From Zarea fungicola (Eukaryota > Ascomycota > Sordariomycetes > Hypocreales > Cordycipitaceae), in NCBI GenBank assembly GCA_900169235.1, contig FWCC01000062.1, positions 62,001 through 126,000 of the forward strand: 64,000 nucleotides of DNA, read 5' to 3'. Positions 57,124 to 64,000 of this stretch are shown piece after piece; the stretch's first letter is position 1; each line of letters begins with the position of its first letter. Below the pieces are notes generated by a model. It did no database searches. It was not told the origin of the DNA and saw only the letters and a list, made by a program, of their open reading frames with translations. The position numbers and the translations under genes are program-made.

Positions 57124-59071
57124 GTAACCCTACGAGATAGTAGCGCAAGGCAACAGTTTATATCAGTCTGCACAGATGCGAATTTCTCCCTTCAGAACTA
57201 CCAAATCAGCTACCTGGCGCCAGGACTGCTGTGTTTGTTAGGTGGCTCGTCTACGTAGGCTCATTTCTCCTGGTGAACATACAATGTCCATGGCCGCTAA
57301 CAGGTAAAAAGAAATGGGTTTCCTTTTTGCTTCGGTACTGATCTCTTAACTTACCTATATCCTGGCGTTTTTGGGAAGCTCCAAGGACAATCACCGTCAA
57401 ACCTGGTTTCACTCCTAACAGGTCTTACATCCACTGATCCTCCTGCCATTGCCGTATCCTGCAGCATATCTTAACAACAAATCCTCCAAGCATTGTCGGT
57501 GAGAATGCCTATGAATTAATAACTATTGCTCATGTGCTAATATTTTCCCAAAAAAATAGCTTGTAAAGGTATTGATCGACAATCAAGCATACCATGGTAA
57601 CTGGAAACTTGCCAACTCATATTGTAAGTGTTTACGGATTGTTCCGAGAAGAGAAAGCTGCCTAAACATATTAATATGGCTCTCAGTTCAAGAATATCAG
57701 CCACGAGAAAGACTCGGAACACGTGGCTCACGTTGGTTTACTCGAAGGGCAGAATCCTCTTTTGATCTATTGGAGGTTTACTGCCAGTAGCGTACTCGTG
57801 CGACCATGCCTGGTCTTAGGATTCACACTGTACTTGTGGTCGTTGCATGGAGTTCTCCACTGGAGTTTAAGCTCGGCCGGCCATTAGGGTTCCTGTCATT
57901 TTTGATCTTTACACCCCAGAGATGAAAACAAGAAAAATTAGCCGTAAATGGTTTTTCAGCAGCTATTCTTAACTTATGTTGCCAATTCAAATATATGTAA
58001 ATTTTACATCGCACCGCCCTATCTTGATAGCATTGACGCTAAAGATGATAGATCGTATGGAGTGAAAATATACTGGCAGTTGCTACGCGAGACACACACT
58101 GACACATCAAGCCAGATTGGTGAAAATCGTCGCCATACACCACTTGAATCCAGTCACTCTCTCAAATATGAAGTATATTGATTTTTAAAGACCATCAACG
58201 CCCAGTCCAAATAGAAGCTTCCTAGCATCTGCAAACCTTCTAGAGTGTAAGAGACAGTCCTTGATTTAATAAGAAATACTTGTCTCTTCTACTCCACCCA
58301 GCCTATCTACAGTATTGAAAGGATTCAAATGCGTTGGCTGTCGTGCAATAGTGTCAGTAGACCTCTCTATCACGGAGGAAGAATGCAATTACGTCGTTCA
58401 GGGAAACCCCATTGTGAGCAAGTAAGCACTATAAGAAGTAAGCGTTGTTGGAACAAGGTTCAGGATTACTGTGACTTATCAAAATAATCATCCTTTTTCT
58501 GGGATTATCTTAGGGCCGTATGACAAAAAGACAGGAACTGCAAAAAAATGATAAATATATCTTAGACGGCAATGTATCCATCACTCATACTATTATCCGC
58601 TGCAAGGAACATTATTGCTCAAGGTCCACCGTTTCATTGGGAGCAGCCGGCTCCTCTGTATGAAACTCACTGTTGCTTGTGATTTGATAGCAAAGGAAGG
58701 AGTCAATCAGCCAAGCTATACTGCGCTACTCTAGGCAAGTGGTGGCGTAACAGAATGTTCTGGGCGTCACCATGCACGGATTGAGAGGGGCAACTATCAA
58801 TTGGTATGAGGATGAAACTTATGCCGAACGCTCTCGCCAGGCTACGGGGAGGAATTCCTTGCTAAGTACTATGAGAATGATAGGAGAAAGCAGTAGATAG
58901 CTGCCTCCCACGTATCTGTGGCAGCCATGCTAAACTCCATGGCTTCATCAGTCAGTCCCCTGGGTAGCCACAGCACCAGTACTTACATAAGACACTACAT
59001 AGCGTTATATCCTAATGAACTCGTCTCGAGCCAGATACAGACAAGAATTTGCTCCATTAATCTGTAGTTTC
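57124..59071. other. Gene-poor AT-rich region, middle part
   Basis: 1.95 kb. Possible decayed cyclophilin sequence up to about 57270, then only short ORFs. A short protein-like frame at about 58320-58425 (plus strand, containing CVGCRAIVSVDL) has no domain that I recognise. No RNA gene seen. Confidence 0.45.
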
Positions 59072-60025
59072 TTAGCACTGGACCTTGCTCGCTCCAGTGC
59101 TGCAACCGTAGTTGGCACCTTGGCCGCCATCCGCGGTCGCTACCGGGGCAAGCGCTCCGCCATCAGCACGAGCCTTGTAACCAAAGGGGAGACCACAGCC
59201 GCCTCCGTAGGGGCAGCTCTGACATCCCTGGGACCACATCCAACCCCATACAAGAGCGTTTTGAATCCAAATTTGACCGACACTGTTTCCGGGGACATTG
59301 CATGTGACTAGACACAGGCGTTAGAATCTTGAGGTATCATATTGGTAAGTGTTAAGGTATACTTACTCGAACCAGTATGACTCCAGGTTTGCGTTACAGT
59401 AGTTTGGGAAGAGATAGAAAGAACCTTCTCAATGATAGACCAGCTTACTCTATATAGTGTTAGTTGATATACTTTAGACGTCCAACTAGTACATACCCTG
59501 CATTCTCGGCAATAGAGAGGCTGAAGGACCATCCAATGTTGTGTCTGCCGCCCGCGCTGTCATCGCCTGTGTATAGACAACCCGATGCAGGGTGCCAGTC
59601 ACCCCACCAATGCTGAACCTGCTCAGCCCAATTGTTGACATATCCAAAGCATTGACTACGGTACACAAGTTAGCGGCGTTCTGTCTTTCATGGCGATGGC
59701 CTTATGCTTACTTGCCATATTGCCGCTTGTCGAGCTGCGGCTTAACTTGACTCATGTCAATAAATGTGCGGGTGTTATTGACGTAAATTGTGTGGTTAGC
59801 GCCGTGGTAATCGGAAAAATAATCATATAGATTGTCTGAATGTACAACGTGGTCGGGGTGCATCGCAGTAAGGATGTTTGTGTGAAGCTGGTCCTTGCTT
59901 ATAACAGTAGCATTCTTGCCTCTGGTAGCCTTCAACAGACTACTCACATCTGCTGCAGCATCAAGAGTGATGGAAGCAGCAATGCTAGTGAAGGCGAAAA
60001 GGAATTATAGGGATATAAACGTCAT
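59072..60025 (-). pseudogene. Kex2-type secreted cysteine-rich protein gene with stop codon in signal peptide
   Basis: Four exons (complement of 59712..60025, 59497..59655, 59367..59449, 59072..59307; introns 56, 47 and 59 bp) join in phase to 264 codons. The ATG at 60025 opens a hydrophobic leader (FLFAFTSIAAS), but codon 7 (60005-60007) is TAA. Everything downstream is open: a pro-region with NHT and NNT sequons, a Lys100-Arg101 Kex2-like cleavage site at 59723-59728, then a mature domain with eight cysteines and a Trp/Gly-rich core (WWGDWHPASGC, GCQSCPYGGGCG), ending at Cys. A minus-strand TATATA near 60110 is about 85 bp upstream. I do not recognise the family; the plan is that of secreted effector-like or antagonistic proteins. 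The stop makes it a recent pseudogene unless it is a sequence error or bypassed. There is no in-frame ATG soon after. Confidence 0.72.
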
Positions 60026-62384
60026 ATTAAGTAATGGAATACTTTGACTGCGTTGGAATTTCTATAATCTCACTGTCTCGATTACCAGTAGGTAGTGGCA
60101 TTGGTGTAGTATATATGCCAGACTGCTGCCTTTGCAGGGGGTTGGTTTTAATGAAATTATATTTTATCTCACGGAGATAGTAATCTCAGAACTATATTAA
60201 CTGACCATGTTCTGGAGACTTTCCCCCGCAATGACGCCCGTCTCTCCCTCTATCACCCCCATGGGCAAGACTCTATGCACGTGCTAACCATAGGCAAGAT
60301 AGGAATATCTCTCTCTCCTGTGGCGGTAAATTTTAGTTGAGTCAGATTTTAGTCCCGTTGCTTTTCTCAAATTCAACGTATAAAGAAGCCCGTGATATGC
60401 TTGACATGCAAGATACCAGTGGATCGGTGTCGAATGTAATGCGAGAGCCAGGGATAGCAATGCAGTGGTGCTTTTCGAAGCTCACCGCCTACTCCATAGT
60501 TTAATATACTAGTTTGAAGCCTGTGCGATGTTTTATAGCAGACAGGCAAATGTCCCGTGGATCGGTGTCGGCTGTATTACCAGGAGTAGAGGCTCAATGC
60601 TTGCTTGAACAGCAGTGGGAATTGTCCGTCGACCCCCCACGTATATATATAACTCGGTAAACTAGTCCCTAGGCTAATGACCGAAGAAAACGTGGCAAGC
60701 CGTAGCTGGTCGTGAAAACCTTAGTTTGAGTTTTCGCTTATTTAGTGACCGAGCAAGCTATCTAGACGCTAAATGCAGTCTAGGAACGCGCTTGCCATAC
60801 TGAATCGATCACAGAGGTAGTACCAACACGACCCCTGGTGACTGTATATCTGATGGAAATATATTTAATTGGCAAATAAACTCTAGATCACAGTGAAATT
60901 AGAGACCCTCGCAAGAGGAAAATAGACAAAAACAAACACAGCATACCACACGGCCCAGACAGATGACAATTTAATCTATCCATTCTCGGTTCGTTACGGG
61001 CGCTAGCGGTAACTACCCTTGTTTGCCTGACTCGCCTGGCAGCTTCGTAAAGCTCAGGATCGGTGTGGTTGTATCTGCCGAGGTTCTGATTTCTGCCCAC
61101 AATCAGAGATGGGGTGATCTGGATGTAGTCGAAAGAACGCACGCAGCTCAAATCAAAGAAGCGTCATTGAGAGCGTGGGGGCGTATCAGAGGGAAAATGC
61201 ATATTGGCACCCCCTGTGTGAATAGCATACCCAGATACTTGGGCGCAGAGACTAGTATAGTATGTCCAATTGATTGTAACTACTCGGCCATAGAGACCCA
61301 TAAGGATCAAGTAATGACAAGCAGATGGTCCGACACCCCTCGTATCCAATATATATCTGCTAGGTCCCTGACACGTTGGTATATTGAAAGGCTCCCGTAT
61401 CCTAGCAAGCCTCAGCTTACAATGAAAGACTTGGAGGGCCAATTGGCAGCAATCTAAACTAACTATAATCGGCTAACCGCAGTCCCATTTGATGCCATTG
61501 ATAGGGCTTGGCATAGCAGCTTCAGATCTAGTAGCAACTCCGGTTCTTGGTTACGGCTGATGAAAATGTTGCTCATATGGCGGCCAACCATCCTATAGAA
61601 ACGCCAAGTAGATCACCCTCAGCTGGTCTGAAGCTAAGCATCACGTTGATGCAATTGTCTAACAACCTCCGGGCGGCTGGTTGCCCTCGTAGGACAGCAT
61701 CGCGCAATGTGGAGTTGCCAATTACCCTAACCCTATGTGGCTGACGAATACCCTAATCGGGAAGTAAGGCAATTGATATTTTTCAAAGCTATTTAGAACC
61801 TTCATTGTGAGTCCTGCTATTTTTCCTGTATCTAACGCTGATGATCATTTGAGAGGCCGCGCCAGGACTTTTGCACAGCCATGTCTGCTCTCAAAAGACA
61901 ACATGGAAGCGATATTCCAGAAAATGTTTTTTATCAGTGGCCTGCATTAACTAAAGTACTGCCCATGAGGCGTAATTTTATCAACCCCACGAACTCACGT
62001 CAGACCCTCTGAATGGGGCTTGTGCGGGGACAGTATGGCCAGTTTGAAGGGTGAGATGGATCCGTGTCACGTATTTCTGCCACGTCAAGTATTGCTGGTC
62101 GAGATACTTTTCGCATTGGTAGACAGAAAGTAATCTCTAGTTTGATAATAAAGTCATCATTGGTACCACTCTCTGGTACATTTCCTTCATGAAACAAAGG
62201 AGCAGTTGGTAGCATACCCCAGGCACTATTGGTCTCTATTTATTTGACAGTTGATGCTTGGATACGGGGGTGCCGGAATACGTGTGCGACTTAACTGCCT
62301 TCAGTTTTATGAATGTAACTAGTTATACGATAAGGAAAAGAGTGACAACCGAAACTTCCGCCAGTATCTCCAAATCATCCGTAA
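60026..62384. other. Gene-poor AT-rich region, right part
   Basis: 2.4 kb. It contains the TATA region of the cysteine-rich gene, an ankyrin-like remnant (listed separately), a short telomere-like CCCTAACCCTA at 61725-61735, and fragmentary protein-like frames on the minus strand near 60888-61442 that I cannot assign. Confidence 0.45.
61463..61719 (-). pseudogene. Ankyrin-repeat-like coding remnant
   Basis: Minus-strand frame reading GNSTLRDAVLRGQPAARRLL matches the spacing of an ankyrin repeat (G-x-T-L-x-x-A-x-x-x-G...LL) and runs to a stop at 61573. After a +1 shift a second protein-like stretch (NQEPELLLDLKLLCQALSMA) reaches a stop at 61463. No start, domain partner or splice sites were found. 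It is probably a decayed fragment of an ankyrin protein such as the NLR type present at 37-40.5 kb, though direct relationship is not shown. Confidence 0.35.
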
Positions 62385-64000
62385 TCATCCCACCATCCAT
62401 TTCTTCACTGCTGCTTTTGCTTCGTCGACAAGTCCCAATTCTAAGATTAGTGTCAGTCCAGTGTACTGTCTAGCGGTGATATGCGTAACTTACCGAGGAG
62501 CATTTGCACAGCGCCTCGAACACCAGAGTCTACTGCTGACGCTATCCAGCCATGCGTGTACGATGTATGCTCGCCGACAAAGATTAACTGATGTATCACG
62601 ATTAGTGGAAGGAAGGCTCTGGGTAATGTACACATCTCAAAGAAATAAAAGAAGAATAATTGAAAAATGAAAGCTGAACGTACGTTGTTGTGCACTTTGA
62701 AAAACTCTGGAATGTACAACTCATGCTGACCCGCAGACGGGTTCGCCCAGGCGCCCGCGGCGAGGGGATCGAGATTCCAGCATTTTCTCGCAAACTTGCC
62801 AGTGTAGAGCCGTCGTGTGTTCTCCCCATGAATCTCCGTCATGATATCCAACGCATACTGCGCGTGCTCCTCGTCGGACATGGCGGACATTCTCGCCAAT
62901 TCATGATTCACGGAGCCCTCCAAGTATGTGGCGAGGATGGATGCCGGCCCGGTCGAATTCAAATTGTAGGAGGGATAGCAGACCATGCCGATCCCTGGAA
63001 TATCCGTTGCTGTAGTGCACCCGCCATAAATGGGGTTGCCGTACTTTTCCCAGAACCGCTCCGCGTACTCGAGCGCAACCTTGCAGGATGTGTCGTAGAC
63101 CAGGTTATTGATCGCATTGACCATTGTCACCTCCATGTCTGGCATGCGCCACTGACGGGCGACCGTAAAGGGTACGCCGATGATTGCGTAGTCAAAAGTT
63201 GAACTCTGGAAACTTGCATCCCGGAAGCTTTTTTTCCACTGTAATGTCACCTGCTTGTTTTTGTACTGTATTCGCTCGACCTTGACGCCCATCTGAATGC
63301 TGCTGTTGACAAGAGGGGCAAAGGCCAGAGGCAACCGACCGAGTCCTCCGTCGATGGTCTTGAAGGTGCCGGCGCTTTCATACATTAAATCGTATACGTA
63401 CTCCCAAAAGCTGCTTTGCGGGTCTTGCTGATTATCCAGCATGTCTGTCGCGTTGAGGCTGCCTTTGAGATATTGGGAAATATATGAAAATTCAGACCAG
63501 CGGTCTCCAGGCTCACCAGTGAGTCCATTGTCGTTCCATTTCCTGTGTGCTTTGTACATGTTTTTGGCCATGGCAATCATGAAAGCATCATCGGGGAGAT
63601 TTTTTTCCAGCCTTTTACTCACTGCTTTTGTCTTGGGATCCAGTATGACGGGGATGGATAAGGAAGGGTCCTTTTCAATTTGCTTCAGAGTCGGGGGCAG
63701 GCCACTCTTTGTCCGAATGCCATGAAAGTACTGCAATCCATTTTCGTTGTAATCAATCCATGGTATAAGGTCCAGGTGAAGGCTCGGATCTGCCTTGTTG
63801 AGATTGTTCATTTCATTGATCAAGGAAAACATCAACGCGGTGTCAGAGATATTATGGCTGTTTCCATTATCGTCAACATAGTCAACTGGGAATCGCATTG
63901 CACCGAGCTCTTGGTATGAGTAGTCGGAAGGTCCGCCGGTGAGGTAGGCCGTGTGGACGCGTCCGCCAAGTCGGTCGCTGGCTTCGAGCATCGTCAGGTT
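62385..64000 (-). CDS. Flavin-containing L-amino-acid oxidase (partial, 5' end off window)
   Basis: Exons complement of 62684..64000 (continuing past the edge), 62494..62587 and 62385..62440; introns 96 and 53 bp. The visible part is 489 residues, so most of the usual 600-700 is present; the N-terminal GxGxxG dinucleotide motif lies outside. Seen are MLEASDRLGGRVHTAYL and the ELGAMRFPVDY block near the edge, YAIIGVPFTVARQW in the middle, and FVGEHTSYTHGWIASAVDSG, the C-terminal FAD-binding motif, in the second-last exon. The family deaminates L-amino acids to keto acids with ammonia and hydrogen peroxide. Fungal enzymes are often secreted or induced for nitrogen scavenging. The first intron here is 96 bp, stop-free and in frame. 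Confidence 0.88.

Noticed and set aside
61725..61735. Telomere-like CCCTAACCCTA
   Set aside because: Fewer than two full repeat units. A similar short match occurs inside the first GMC intron near 34793-34803, so it is probably coincidence.
1..64000. tRNA, rRNA, CRISPR or intact transposon
   Set aside because: I looked for tRNA box-B-like motifs, transposase or reverse-transcriptase frames and long terminal repeats and found none convincing by eye. A tRNAscan and repeat search would be decisive.

Overview
The window is a filamentous ascomycete nuclear chromosome segment, most likely Sordariomycetes and plausibly Hypocreales (inference from protein resemblance and gene content). Genes are monocistronic on both strands. 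Introns are short (47-153 bp) with GTAAGT/GTATGT donors, CTAAC-type branch sites and CAG/TAG acceptors. Products are typical of a mould: Zn2Cys6 regulator, NWD-type NACHT-ankyrin receptor, secreted cysteine proteins, GMC oxidase, glucosylceramide synthase. All exon joins below were read by eye and checked for phase; none is supported by transcript data.

Left part (0.4-19.6 kb): an SDR dehydrogenase (-), a small secreted 4-Cys protein (+), a Zn2Cys6 transcription factor (-), an APC-family permease (-) head-to-head with a signal-peptide-bearing agmatinase-like ureohydrolase (+), the co-chaperone SGT1 (+), mitochondrial gamma-butyrobetaine dioxygenase (-), tRNA-splicing endonuclease subunit SEN2 (-) and ceramide glucosyltransferase (+). 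A 4-kb spacer without a recognisable gene follows.

Middle part (23.6-54.1 kb): a JEN1-type carboxylate transporter, a secreted unknown, Rag GTPase GTR1, the Cdc48 cofactor SHP1, a fungal transcription-factor-domain protein without a zinc finger, a VOC/glyoxalase-fold protein, a GMC oxidase, a 1132-residue NACHT-ankyrin receptor, an Ysc84/SYLF actin-patch protein, a conserved unknown, a nitronate monooxygenase, the DEAD-box helicase HAS1, a serine beta-lactamase-like hydrolase and a DHCR24-like FAD reductase.

Right part (54.1-64 kb): about 8 kb of AT-rich, gene-poor accessory DNA. It holds the first three exons of a cyclophilin (with promoter but no recognisable remainder), a Kex2-type secreted cysteine-rich gene whose only visible defect is a stop codon in the signal peptide, an ankyrin-like remnant, and a flavin L-amino-acid oxidase running off the right edge. 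This segment is the most unusual part of the window. The rest looks like ordinary housekeeping and metabolic sequence with a few accessory genes interspersed.
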